Assembly: GCA_949987565.1 (NCBI GenBank)
Contig: OX465109.1
Coordinates: 11,486,509-11,550,508 of the forward strand
Length of the DNA stretch: 64,000 nucleotides
From: Luidia sarsii
Lineage: Eukaryota; Echinodermata; Asteroidea; Paxillosida; Luidiidae
Reading direction: 5' to 3'
The notes under the pieces are model-generated. The model was not told the origin of the DNA. It made no database searches and saw only the letters and a program-made list of their open reading frames with translations. This document shows, piece after piece, positions 46,311-58,100 of this stretch (positions are counted from its first letter, which is position 1; every line of letters starts with the position of its first letter). A program made the position numbers and the translations under genes.

Positions 46311-48229
46311 GACTGGAGAGATCAGCACGCCGGATAATCAAGCACATTGCTGTAATGTACTCAGTCATCCGGTGCGCTCTTCCGGAAATCCGAGCACGGG
46401 GGAAAGATGAGACCGTGACACCGGAGCCAAGTGGAGAATGACTTCGTTTACCGTAAGTCACTACCAGGTTATGTTCGGATGGTATCATGAAGCCATATAG
46501 TTGATAAAATAATAGGGTACTCATTACGGTGCAAAATCACAACAAATAGCTTGTCATTAGAAAGCTGGGTAATTCCTACGCCCTCTATGGCTGCTTCGAA
46601 AAAAATCGGCCAAAACACGACGGAGTGAAAATACGATCTCGTTTAGGCACGAAAAGGCCTGATTTTGTTTACCTCTTTCACTATAAGAATGCGCTTCAAA
46701 AATCACGAACGGAAGTTAAACTTCCGGACTGTCTCGACAAGCCAAGATGGAACGTCAGTTGGTCGGGGAACTCTATTGGGCCTCGCTGAAACCTGTAATC
46801 TGCCTGTGGAAGGTCACCCGGGCCTGACTTACGGAAGGCTGCCTCCCAACGCAGGTCATTACTTCCTTAGTCTGAGGAGGGAAATCATCGATGTCCTATA
46901 CTCTTGAACGAGGATACAAACGACCTTTGTGAGCCGACGATCACTCCAGCCGCTGTAGTGAAAACGACCTTACAGTTTTTGAGAGAAATGCAGAGAAAGG
47001 GAGAGGGGAACGAGAGAGGAGGGACAGAGACATAGAGAGAGAGGGTAGCAACGGGAGTGGAGGGGATAGAGAAACAAAACAGAGAGATGAAGAGACAGAG
47101 AAACAGGGAGATAGCTGGAGATAAACGGCAGTAGAAGGATGAGGTGAGAGGCAGATAAAGAATGGAGAGATCGTGAAAGTATGTGTGATAGAGTAAGAGA
47201 GGCACGGAGAAAACGAGGAGATACAGAGTGGAAGGATGGGAGAATGACATATATATATATTGAGACGAAGAGAGAGAGAGAGAGGGAGGGAGAGGTGTAA
47301 TAGAAGGAGATTACACGAGGAAAACGAGGAAGGTCAAGTAGAGTATAAGAACGGATATAGACAGAGATTAGCGAGCGACCAAGCGAGAGAGATCCAGGAT
47401 AACGAGCTGATTTTAGGTTGATTGCCAATTAGATATCGGTTTGAGGTCGGCAGAGATGATTTTCAGGCATATACACAACACCATAATTTTCTCAATGCCT
47501 TTAAAAGATTGGATGTGTGACCTTCGAAGACAGCAGTTTTTCTTCCACGTTATTGCCTGCGTGATGAGAATACTAAGTTAAAAAATATCTATGACAATGT
47601 ACACTGAGACATGACAATGCTTACAAAACGATAACCAACGCATTGCACACATGCACCCATACTGCACACACGGCGCGAGGTTGTCATGGCTACAAGACGG
47701 CATTTGTTTCGAATCACACACAACGTATGCCCATACGCTAACAAAGTGCATGGCCAGTTGTATCACATCTATGCAAATACTCGCTTGTAATGAGGACTAT
47801 TGGCCTATTGATTAGCACGTGTGAATTCGACATTCTGCCCGTGCAAACCAGTCATGGCGATAGCAACAAATATGTTATTGTTCACATATGGAAATCAAAA
47901 ACAGCCAGCTTAATTGAGAGGGGATGGAAAAAAAATTTCGGAATTGGCCGGCTTCTCGGAGATCTCACCTGTAGAAACAAAAAATGATAAATTTTAGTAC
48001 TAGAGAGGGCAACTCCACACATTAAATATACGAAAACAGTAACGTGTCCAACCTTAGGGCAATTAAACTTAATGCAACTGAAGAAGCGTCACGGTCGATG
48101 CATGGTGTAACCATGGAGATCCTTTCTCTTAAAGTATTTATTCTCTCACAAACAAAACAATGACGTTCCGCCAAACAATTTGGCAGCGGGTGATATGCCA
48201 CGCGCAGTCAAGCATGACATCAGTCTCAT
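46311..48229. other. Segmental-duplication sequence, no gene
   Basis: Positions 46980-47330 are GA-rich with GAGTGGAGGGGATAGAGAAA and GAGAGGAGGGACAGAGAC, decayed 49-bp-type units. Positions 47417-47800 duplicate 40130-40640. No protein-coding gene is supported. Confidence 0.5.
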
Positions 48230-48350
48230 AATCATTATCAGCTCTTACCCGAACCAGACGCTCATGGATAGAGCACAGTAGACACGCACACACCTTAGGT
48301 TCCTCGACAGGACTTCATTGACTCAACAAAAATCGGCTATCCTTAGAACG

Positions 48351-48360
48351 GTTATATAAG
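48351..48360 (+). promoter_or_regulatory. TATA-like sequence upstream of copy D
   Basis: GTTATATAAG lies about 12-20 bases before the first ATG (48372), and copy C has TTATATATAC in the same position. The spacing is short for a TATA box driving a transcript that includes this ATG, so either translation starts downstream or the motif is not the promoter. Confidence 0.3.
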
Positions 48361-48371
48361 ACTAGTGTATT

Positions 48372-49091
48372 ATGTCCAAGATGAAGGAACTGCTGCTAAT
48401 TCAAGTGAGCCTGACGCTCGTTGTGCACGTTTTTGGGGCCCTACACAAGGGCTGCCCATCCTCAAAATGGACGCACTACGGGAAAAATTGCTACATCATT
48501 CCTGACGGACCATTCCTTACCTGGGCTGACGGTCGAAAGCTGTGCCAAAGCCTGGGAGGGGACTTCGTTCTGCCTCGCAGCCAACAGGAGAATGACTTCA
48601 TTTATCAAATGGTGTTGTTCAACCAAAGTGCTTCTGAACACAATATCTGGGCCCGCTGCTACTTCGACAATGGTCAGTGGGATTGCGCTAAAGACCCCGA
48701 CGAGTACACCAACTGGAGTACCACCTTCGAGAAACTTGGACCCTGTACAATAATGTTACATTTTGATCGGGGGAAATGGCACGGAATACCTTGTGATGAT
48801 ATATATCTCAGGAGAGTCATGTGCCAGAGGTCCCAGAGATCGGTGTCTATCAGCGCCCTGACCTGCTCAGCCATCCCACATGGCCAGCCCCGTTGCCTCG
48901 CCGACCACACCCTGACCGAATTCAGAGTCAGGATCCCCGTGCAGTGCTGCATCGCCTGCTCGCGAGACCCGACCTGCCGCTCCTTCAACATGAAGGGAGA
49001 CATGTGCCAACTCAACAACGTCACCGCTTCTGAAGTCAACGGGGATTACTTCAACATTGTGCCAGACTGCGTCTACTACGAGTATGAATAA
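48372..49091 (+). CDS. Secreted C-type lectin/PAN protein, copy D
   Basis: A 239-aa single-exon product. Signal peptide about 1-23 (LLLIQVSLTLVVHVFGA). Lectin-like domain Cys28-Cys151, more canonical than the other copies in keeping DEYTNWS and GKWHGIPC, but still without EPN/QPD or WND. Two N-glycosylation sequons are visible (NQS near 84, NWS near 114). The PAN/Apple domain runs from about Cys164 to Cys233. The lectin half differs at many positions from copies B and C, whereas the PAN half is almost identical at DNA level, which suggests gene conversion or exchange of the 3' half. The stop (49089-49091) overlaps AATAAA (49087-49092). Confidence 0.9.
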   Translation: MSKMKELLLIQVSLTLVVHVFGALHKGCPSSKWTHYGKNCYIIPDGPFLTWADGRKLCQSLGGDFVLPRSQQENDFIYQMVLFNQSASEHNIWARCYFDNGQWDCAKDPDEYTNWSTTFEKLGPCTIMLHFDRGKWHGIPCDDIYLRRVMCQRSQRSVSISALTCSAIPHGQPRCLADHTLTEFRVRIPVQCCIACSRDPTCRSFNMKGDMCQLNNVTASEVNGDYFNIVPDCVYYEYE

Positions 49092-49092
49092 A
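49087..49092 (+). terminator. Polyadenylation signal overlapping the stop codon
   Basis: AATAAA formed by the last Glu codon, TAA and the next base. The same arrangement occurs at 42163-42168 and 33939-33944 on the minus strand and is lost in copy A. Confidence 0.55.
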
Positions 49093-50289
49093 CTTTTTAT
49101 TGGGGAGATATTCAGTAATTTCAAGATTCTTTATTCATGAGGAAGAAAACAGCAATGTGTGGAGATTGATGGATTTTAGTGATTTTTTAGATGACTTAGC
49201 GAAATTTCTTAGATATTCGTCTCGTCCAAGATCAAAATCAAGAGGTAAAATACACATGATATAATTTACGAATGATGGACCCAATCACTGGTTTTAACAT
49301 TTAAAAATAAACTGCTCGAGGTAGAAATGACATACAAACATGAATGGTGAAAGGACGTCGTACATGATTAGAAAACGCTGAATGTTTCGTTATGGCATAC
49401 GTGTTTATGACTGAGGCCAATACATACGCAACGACTATCGCACAGGAAGCTGAATACTTGCAGTCTTGGACGATGTGACCTATATATGCTTGGAAAAGCG
49501 TAGTCTGTGGAGGAACAATACGCTGCGACAAGGAGTATTATACATCTGCACATCTGTAAATAAGACTTCGAACTCGATGAATAGTGGATTGTCCGTTAGT
49601 GGAGTTCAGAAAACAACTCTATTATGACCATCGCTACTAGTTAAAGTCAGTTTAGTGGAAGAAATGTAAAGCCTGGATGTTATGCTTGTCGTCGAAAAAC
49701 TTAAAATGTTCGTACATAGTGCAAACGGACTAGCTATCGCTTTATACGTATTGCAGTGCTCTTGTTAAATTGGGATGTCATTCCTTCACGTTAATCATGA
49801 TCATAATATCTTGTTATTCATGCACTGAATTTATATCAGAATAAAACAAGTCATTGTCTGTACAGGAAAATACATCGTTTAGCAAAATCCGTTTTGTAAT
49901 TGCCTTTTAGACTCGAGAACAAGCAATTCAAAGTACGCGGAGCATATAAGTGGTCATGCTTTTACTAAAGTAGTAAAAGTCTCTGATGTAAATAACAAAA
50001 TGTCGGCGCAACAGAATAGTACACTATATTACAGGTCTGCTAGCGAACTTACTTTTGTTTTAATGGAAACATTTTACTTATCACCAATAGTTTTTTCATC
50101 AGAGAGAAAAGGAAGGAGAGAGATGGAGAGATAGATTGAATTAGAGAGAATAGAATTATATAGGGAAAGAGAACGAAGAAATGAAGGGACGGAGACAAGG
50201 GAAACAGACAGAGGGAAAGAGAGACAGAAAGGCAAAGATAATTCAACGAAAAACTGGAGAAAAGAGACTTATTACTTAAAATTATGACT

Positions 50290-51150
50290 GTCTGTCTCTC
50301 TCCAGTCCCATCTTGTTGCCATTTCCCTCTTTCTGTCGGTCTCAATTTCCTTTCCCTCTATTAGCCCTTTCTATCTGCCTGTCTCTGTCCCCTCTCTCAA
50401 TACAGATGATATTCTATTCTTGTGCCTGTCTATACACTCTTGCCCTCTCCCTCTCTCGGTCTGTCTATATCTCCTACCCTCTATAGTTGCCCTCTCCCAC
50501 TCTCTCTCTATCTCCTTTAGTTAACCTCTCTTTCTCTGTCTGCCTCTATCCCCTCCCCTTCAAGTGCCCTCTCCCAGTTGCTATCTGTTACATCCTCTCC
50601 CCTCAAGTTTCTCTCTACCTCTTTGTGTTTGTCTTTATCCCATCACTCTAGTTGCCCTCTCCCTCTCTATTTCTGTATCTATTCCCCCTATAATTAACAT
50701 CTCCCTCTCTCGGTGTGTCCATATCACCTATACTCCATGTGGCCACTCCCTCTCCGTGTCTGTTTCTATCCCCTCCCGTCTATTTTCCCTCTCCCTCTTT
50801 GTGTCTGTCTCGTTCTTCTCCCCTCTAGATTTCCTCTCCCTCTGTCTGTCTTTATTCGCTCCCTTCCAATTGCCCTCCATCTCCCTATTCATTGAGTCTA
50901 TCACTCCCCTGAGAAGTGTTTGTCCCCTCTCTCTGTCTGTCTGTCAAAAACCCCTCCCCTCTTGTTGCCCCCTCTCTCTCTCTGTCCCTCTCTCTCAATC
51001 TGTCTCTGTCCCCTCCCCTCTTACCATCTCCCTCTGTGTCTGCCTCAATATATCCCTCCCCTAGCTGCCATCTCCCTCCCCCTTTCTCTTTGTCCCTCCC
51101 CTCTAGTTTCCCTCTCCCTATCTGTGACTGTCTCTATCCCCTCCAGAAAG
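50290..51150. repeat. Degenerate pyrimidine-rich array
   Basis: Loose repeats of CTCCCTCTCTCTGTCTGTCT and TATCCCCTCCCCTCTAGTTG, the reverse complement of the 49-bp unit of 19.8-32.2 kb. Units are strongly diverged. The open frames are Ser/Leu/Pro artefacts. Confidence 0.8.
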
Positions 51151-51660
51151 TGAGATGAAAATATCAATAAGAGGGTGATAGGACATTGGACGACAGATAT
51201 TGAGAGGTAATCGGTAGGGAGGGGATAGAGACATCCAGATCGAGGAAGAGGGCAATGGAGAGAGGGAGAGGGTACCGATAGGGAATAGAAAGAGGGAGAG
51301 AGAGGGGGAAAGCACGTACAGGACGTACAGATCGAGAAAGGGAGAGGGATAACGAGAGGGAGGCAGTTAGTGGATTTTGTACATCTCTGTGAGTTTTTCA
51401 CAGCCCCATTCTACCAAAGTATGTCACTCTCCATTTATTTGTTTGTCCTCGCTTTCCCCCTCCTCCCTCTCTCCATCACTTTCCACCAGTCAGTCTGTGT
51501 GTCTGTCTCCGACCACCATCTCTCCTTTCTCGTTTTTTTCTCTCAGTCCCTCTCACTCTGTCTCGATTCCTCCCACTGTCGTTTTCTCTCTCGCTTTCTC
51601 TTTCGTACAATCCGTTACCCTCCCTGTACCGTCTCCCTCCCTCCCTCTTGAGCTGACATT
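51151..51660. repeat. GA-rich then TC-rich low-complexity tracts
   Basis: 51180-51365 is purine-rich (GGTAGGGAGGGGATAGAGAC), 51410-51655 pyrimidine-rich. The strand switch suggests an old inversion within the repeat. 51560-51755 duplicates 43060-43275. Confidence 0.6.
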
Positions 51661-51864
51661 TGACTGACTCCATGCTTGACGTACGCCTGGCATATCGCCC
51701 GCTCCCTAATTGAGTACGTCATTGTTGTTCTTTCAGTTCAGCAGTTGCACACGTTAGGCGGCCCGTCAAAATTGTCATTAGCGAGCTTTCGTTTTACGAC
51801 GGAGAGCGCACAGTACGGGGGATTTCACAGACCGCGACCATTCCCGCACCCGAGCTCCCGTCCA

Positions 51865-52103
51865 GGGCCCAATTTCATAGAGCCGCTTAAGCGTGAAAAT
51901 CTGCTAAGCAGGAAAAGTCTGCCTCGTGTAAGCAGGATTACAAGCTGCCCTGCGATGTGTTGTCCATTGCTTGTAATCCACTCTTCTTTACTTAGCGTGA
52001 AACAAAAGTAAAGTATGGGATGGCAAGGGGATTCTGTGGCTCATGAGTTGTTGCGCTTCAGCACATTTTGGCGCTTATTAAGCGGCGCTATGAAATTGGC
52101 CCC
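51865..52103. mobile_element. 239-bp MITE (GGGCCCAATTTCATAG family)
   Basis: Left GGGCCCAATTTCATAGAGCC then GCTTAAG; right CTTATTAAGCGGCGCTATGA then AATTGGCCCC, an imperfect inverted repeat of about 28 bp. No coding content. Confidence 0.75.
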
Positions 52104-52400
52104 CGTTTTGAAGCTGTTTCGTTCTGTTTATGTGATAATAATACGCACAGCATGCACGGCACTGTACAGCGCTGCCCTGCAGTGAGTATCAAATTACACA
52201 CGCAGAATTGGTCACTTGTTGCGTAACGCAGTAGCCGACTGCTCTGCGCTTTGTTTTGGACCGGACGCTATTTCCACACTCAACGGTCCCCCACATTTCA
52301 ACGGTACTGGGACAAGCAGGTTGTTGTTCTTGCGCAGATCTATGTTCGGCTCGTATTACCGTACTAGATTTCTCCCGTCGTAAAACATAAGCTGGCTAAT

Positions 52401-52556
52401 CAGGGGTCGATTTCACCAAACTCATCGTAACTTATGATCAATCGCAAGGCGATGAGAAGTACACACAAACCAATATGACCTATGGAAGTTTACGATGGGT
52501 TATCCATCGTAAGTTGAGTTACGATGCATCGTAAGGCTTTGTGAAATCCACCCCTG
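52401..52556. mobile_element. 156-bp MITE (CAGGGGTCGATTTCAC family)
   Basis: Ends CAGGGGTCGATTTCACCAAA and TTTGTGAAATCCACCCCTG are inverted repeats. The interior has ACTTATGATCAATCG and GATGGGTTATCCATCGTAAG, also palindromic. A decayed relative is at 1916-2036. Confidence 0.75.
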
Positions 52557-52994
52557 GTCGTGGGTGCTGTGGCCGCGTTCTGACCGCACCGTGTCTAGGA
52601 CGGGATTTCCTGGCCCCCCTGCCTACTTTACATATCAATAAAACTGACAAACAAAAATACCCGATTGGTATTATAATTGCGTGCAGTACGCGGCTGATTA
52701 CATAGAGGCCTTTGATGACCGCGGTCGCCGCGGTCAAATCACGGGGATATTTTGGTCTTCACATTCGACCACTCACCACTGGCGACCGTGGCTTTTGTCA
52801 CGTAAGTTTCTGCACTCCAAACTTGTTGCAATGCACATGAAATTAATTTGTTTGAAGTCAACCATTTTGGATACTAGCAATTGAACTGTAATATGAAGAT
52901 TAGGCATTTCGTGTTTTGCCGACAAATCCATGGTATAACTCAAATAATTACTCGGTTCGTTATCATGAGTACGTTATCTGTCCCATGAAATAGT
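52557..52994. other. Noncoding spacer before the large array
   Basis: No gene seen. Contains the near-palindrome GACCGCGGTCGCCGCGGTC at about 52717-52736. Confidence 0.4.
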
Positions 52995-53094
52995 TGGCCT
53001 GCAATGAGTCCTTGCAATAGGCTATCGACTGATATTAAAATGGTTAAATTCGGACAAGAACACATGGAATCATCATCAAGCAAATGGAACTCAC

Positions 53095-53155
53095 CCTTAT
53101 CAGTGAGGCAGCTTATATCTCTGGAATGTACAGCATAACAGTCGGCGCAGTGTTT
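53095..53155 (-). other. Putative cassette exon, type A example
   Basis: Flanked on the minus strand by TTTCTTTCCAG and GTGAGTTCC. The 61 nt read, in one frame, the 20-residue stretch with CADCYAVHSRDT and CLTDK; a second frame is also open and the third has a TGA. Repeated in each A unit. Whether it is spliced is unknown. Confidence 0.3.
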
Positions 53156-55125
53156 CTGGAAAGAAAAAATACTTTGCAGGATAATATCTCCTTCGATATT
53201 ACTTTCACAAAGCTAAAACTTGGCCTGCAATGTGTCCTTCGAATAGGCTATCGACTAGTGTTAAAATATTTGAAATCGGACAAGAACCAATGAAAGCATC
53301 ATCAAGCAAAGGGAACTCACCCTTATCAGGGAGGGAGCGTGTATCTCTGGAATGTACAGCGTAACAGTCGGCGCAGTGTTCCTGGAAATAAAAATAAACT
53401 TTGCAGGTGAATATCTCCTTCGAAATTACTTTCACAAAGCTAAAACTTGGCCTGCAATGAGTCCTTGGAATAGGCTATCGACTAGTATTAAATTGATTAA
53501 TTTCGGACTAGAACACGTCAAATCATCATCAAGCAAATGGGACTCACCCTTATCAGTGAGGCAGCTTGTATCTCTGGAATGTACAGCATAACAGTCGGCG
53601 CAGTGTTTCTTGAAAGAAAAAATACTTTGCAGGTTGATATCTCCTCTGATATTACTTTCACAAAGCTAAAAATTGGCCTGCAATGAGTCCTTTGAATAGG
53701 CTATCGACTAGTGAAAAATATTTAAAATCGGACAAGAAGCAATGAAAGCATCATCAAGCAAAAGAAACTAACCCTTAGCAGAGAGGGAGCTTGTATCTCT
53801 GTAATGAAGCGCATAACAGTCGGCGCAGTGGAAAGAAAAAATACTTTGCAGGTTGATTTCTCCTTCGATATTACTTTCACAAAGCTAAAAAATTGGCCTG
53901 CAAAGTGTCCTTTAAATAGGCTATCGACTAGTGTTAAAATGATTGAATTCGGAAAAGAACCAATGAAAGCATCATCAAGCAAAGGGAACTCACCCATAGG
54001 AGAGAGGGAGCTTGTATGTCTGGAATGAAGCGCATATCAGTCGGCACAGTGGTCCTGGAAAGAAAACAAATCTTTGCAGGTGAATATCTCCTTCGATATT
54101 AATTTCACAAAGCTGAACGTGGCCTGCAATGAGTCCTTGGAATAGGCTTTCGACTAGTGTTAAAATATTTGAAATCGGACAAGAACCAATGAAAGCATCA
54201 TCAAGCAAAGGGAACTCACCCTTATCAGGGAGGGAGCGTGTATCTCAGGAATGAAGCGCATAACAGTCGGCGCAGTGTTCCTGGAAAGAAAAATAAACTT
54301 TGCAGGTGAATATCTCCTTCGATATTACTTTCACAAAGCTAAAACTTGGCTTGTAAAGAGTCCTTGAAATAGGCTATCGACTTGTATTAAATTGATTAAT
54401 TTTAGACAAGAACACGTCAAATTATCATCAAGCAAATGGAACCCACCCTTATCAGTGAGGCAGCTTGTCTCTCTGGAATGTACAGCATAACAGTCGGCGC
54501 AGTGTTTCTGGAAAGAAAAAATACTTTGCAGGTTGATATCTCCTTCGATATTACTTTCACAAAGCTAAAAATTGGCCTGCAATGAGTCCTTTGAATAGGC
54601 TATCGACTAGTGCAAAAATATTTAAAATCGGACAAGAAGCAATGAAAGCATCATCAAGCAAAAGAAACTCACCCTTAGCAGAGAGGGAGCTTGTATGTCT
54701 GGAATGAAGCGCATATCAGTCGGCGCAGTGTTCCTGGAAAGAAAAATGAACTTTGCGGGTGAATATCTCCTTCGATATTAATTTCACAAAGCTAAAACTT
54801 GGCTTGCAAAGAGTCCTTGAAATAGGCTATCGACTAGTATTAAATTGATTAATTTCGGACAAGAACACGTGAAATCATCATCAAGCAAATGGAACTAACC
54901 CTTATCAGTGAGGCAGCTTGTATCTCTGGAATGTACAGCATAACAGTCGGCTCAGTGTTTCTGGAAAGAAAAATCACTTTGCAGGATAATATCTCCTTCA
55001 AAATTACATTCACAAAGCTAAAACTTGGCCTACAATGTGTCCTTGGGATAGGCTATCGACAATTTTTAAAATATTTGAAATCGGACAAGAACCAATGAAA
55101 GCATCATCAAGCAAAGGGAACTCAC

Positions 55126-55186
55126 CCTTAGCAGAGAGGGAGCTTGTATCTCTGGAATGAAGCGCATAACAGTCGGCGCAGTGTTC
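55126..55186 (-). other. Putative cassette exon, type B example
   Basis: Same structure as type A, with TTCATTTTTCTTTCCAG upstream and GTGAGTTCC downstream. The open frame reads CADCYALHSRDTSSLSAK. It differs from type A at about 6 of 61 positions, fewer per base than the surrounding intron-like part. The stop-containing frame has TAA here. Confidence 0.3.
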
Positions 55187-58100
55187 CTGGAAAGAAAAAT
55201 GAACTTTGCGGGTGAATATCTCCTTCGATATTAATTTCACAAAGCTAAAACTTGGCTTGCAAAGAGTCCTTGAAATAGGCTATCGACTAGTGTTAAAATG
55301 ATTAATTTCGGACAAGAACACGTGAATTAATCATCAAGCAAATGGACTTCACCCTTATCAGTGAGGCAGCTTGTATCTCTGGAATGTACAGCATAACAGT
55401 CGGCGCAGTGTTCCTGGAAAGAAAAAATACTTTTCAGGTTAATATCTCCCACGATATTACTTACACAAAGCTGAAACTTGGCCTGCAATGAGTCCTTGGA
55501 ATAGGCTATCGACTAGTGTTAAAATATTCGAAATCGGACAAGAACCAATGAAAGCATCATCAAGCAAACGGAACTCACCCTTAGCAGAGAGGGAGCTTGT
55601 ATCTCTGGAATGAAGCGCATAACAGTCGGTGCAGTGTTTCTGGAAAGTAAAAGAAACTTTACAGGTGAATATCTCCTTCGATATTAATTTCACAAAGCTA
55701 AAACTTGGCATGCAAAGAGTCCTTGAAATAGGCTATCGACTAGTAATAAATTGATTAATTTAGGACAAGAACACGTGAAATCATCATCAAGCAAATGGAA
55801 CTCACCCTTATCAGTGAGGCAGCTTGTATCTCTGGAATGTACAGCATAACAGTCGGCTCAGTGTTTCTGGAAAGAAAAATCACTTTGCAGGATAATATCT
55901 CCTTCAAAATTACATTCACAAAGCTAAAACTTGGCCTACAATGTGTCCTTGTGATAGGCTATCGACTAGTGTTAAAATATTTGAAATCGGACAAGAACCA
56001 ATGAAAGCATCATCAAGCAAAGGGAACTCACCCTTAGCAGAGAGGGAGCGTGTATCTCAGGAATGAAGCGCATAACAGTCGGTGCAGTGTTCCTGGAAAG
56101 AAAAAGAAACTTTGCGGGTGAATATCTCCTTCGATATTAATTTCACAAAGCTAAAACTTGGCTTGCAAAGAGTCCTTGAAATAGGCTATCGACTAGTATT
56201 AAATTGATTAATTTCGGACAAGAACACGTGAAATCATCATCAAGCAAATGGACTTCACCCTTATCAGTGAGGCAGCTTGTATCTCTGGAATGTACAGCAT
56301 AACAGTCGGCTCAGTGTTTCTGGAAAGAAAAATCACTTTGCAGGATAATATCTCCTTCAAAATTACATTCACAAAGCTAAAACTTGGCCTACAATGTGTC
56401 CTTGGGATAGGCTATCGACAATTTTTAAAATATTTGAAATCGGACAAGAACCAATGAAAGCATCATCAAGCAAAGGGAACTCACCCTTAGCAGAGAGGGA
56501 GCTTGTATCTCTGGAATGAAGCGCATAACAGTCGGCGCAGTGTTCCTGGAAAGAAAAATGAACTTTGCGGGTGAATATCTCCTTCGATATTACTTTCACA
56601 AAGCTAAAAATTGGCCTGCAATGAGTCCTTTGAATAGGCTATCGACTAGTGCAAAAATATTTAAAATCGGACAAGAAGCAATGAAAGCATCATCAAGCAA
56701 AAGAAACTCACCCTTAGCAGAGAGGGAGCTTGTATGTCTGGAATGAAGCGCATATCAGTCGGCGCAGTGTTCCTGGAAAGAAAAATGAACTTTGCGGGTG
56801 AATATCTCCTTCGATATTAATTTCACAAAGCTAAAACTTGGCTTGCAAAGAGTCCTTGAAATAGGCTATCGACTAGTATTAAATTGATTAATTTCGGACA
56901 AGAACACGTGAAATCATCATCAAGCAAATGGAACTAACCCTTATCAGTGAGGCAGCTTGTATCTCTGGAATGTACAGCATAACAGTCGGCTCAGTGTTTC
57001 TGGAAAGAAAAATCACTTTGCAGGATAATATCTCCTTTAAAATTACATTCACAAAGCTAAAACTTGGCCTACAATGTGTCCTTGGGATAGGCTATCGACA
57101 ATTCTTAAAATATTTGAAATCGGACAAGAACCAATGAAAGCATCATCAAGCAAAGGGAACTCACCCTTAGCAGAGAGGGAGCTTGTATCTCTGGAATGAA
57201 GCGCATAACAGTCGGCGCAGTGTTCCTGGAAAGAAAAATGAACTTTGCGGGTGAATATCTCCTTCGATATTAATTTCACAAAGCTAAAACTTGGCTTGCA
57301 AAGAGTCCTTGAAATAGGCTATCGACTAGTGTTAAAATGATTAATTTCGGACAAGAACACGTGAATTAATCATCAAGCAAATGGACTTCACCCTTATCAG
57401 TGAGGCAGCTTGTATCTCTGGAATGTACAGCATAACAGTCGGCGCAGTGTTCCTGGAAAGAAAAAATACTTTTCAGGTTAATATCTCCCACGATATTACT
57501 TACACAAAGCTGAAACTTGGCCTGCAATGAGTCCTTGGAATAGGCTATCGACTAGTGTTAAAATATTCGAAATCGGACAAGAACCAATGAAAGCATCATC
57601 AAGCAAACGGAACTCACCCTTAGCAGAGAGGGAGCTTGTATCTCTGGAATGAAGCGCATAACAGTCGGTGCAGTGTTCCTGGAAAGTAAAAGAAACTTTA
57701 CAGGTGAATATCTCCTTCGATATTAATTTCACAAAGCTAAAACTTGGCATGCAAAGAGTCCTTGAAATAGGCTATCGACTAGTAATAAATTGATTAATTT
57801 AGGACAAGAACACGTGAAATCATCATCAAGCAAATGGAACTCACCCTTATCAGTGAGGCAGCTTGTATCTCTGGAATGTATAGCATAACAGTCGGCGCAG
57901 TGTTCCTGGAAAGAAAAATGAACTTTGCGGGTGAATATCTCCTTCGATGTTAATTTCACAAAGCTAAAACTTGGCTTCCTAAGAGTCCTTGAAAAAGGCT
58001 ATCGACTAGTATTAAATTGATTAATTTCGGACAAGAACACGTGAAATCATCATCAAACAAATGGAACTCACCCTTATCAGTGAGGCAGCTTGTATCTCTG

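Larger units (their letters stand above)
48230..49930 (+). repeat. Lectin-gene duplication module D (inverted)
   Basis: Opposite orientation to A-C. 5' side: CAGACGCTCATGG, CCTTAGGTTCCTCGACAGGA and CGGCTATCCTTAG mirror the other modules. 3' side (about 49730-49930): AGTGCAAACGGA, ACATCGTTTAGCAAA and GAACAAGCAATTCAAAG mirror 41400-41580 and 32510-32740. Confidence 0.65.

Noticed and set aside
46885..47428. Minus-strand frames of 121-152 codons
   Set aside because: Low-complexity Ser/Leu-rich translation of a GA-rich relic repeat.
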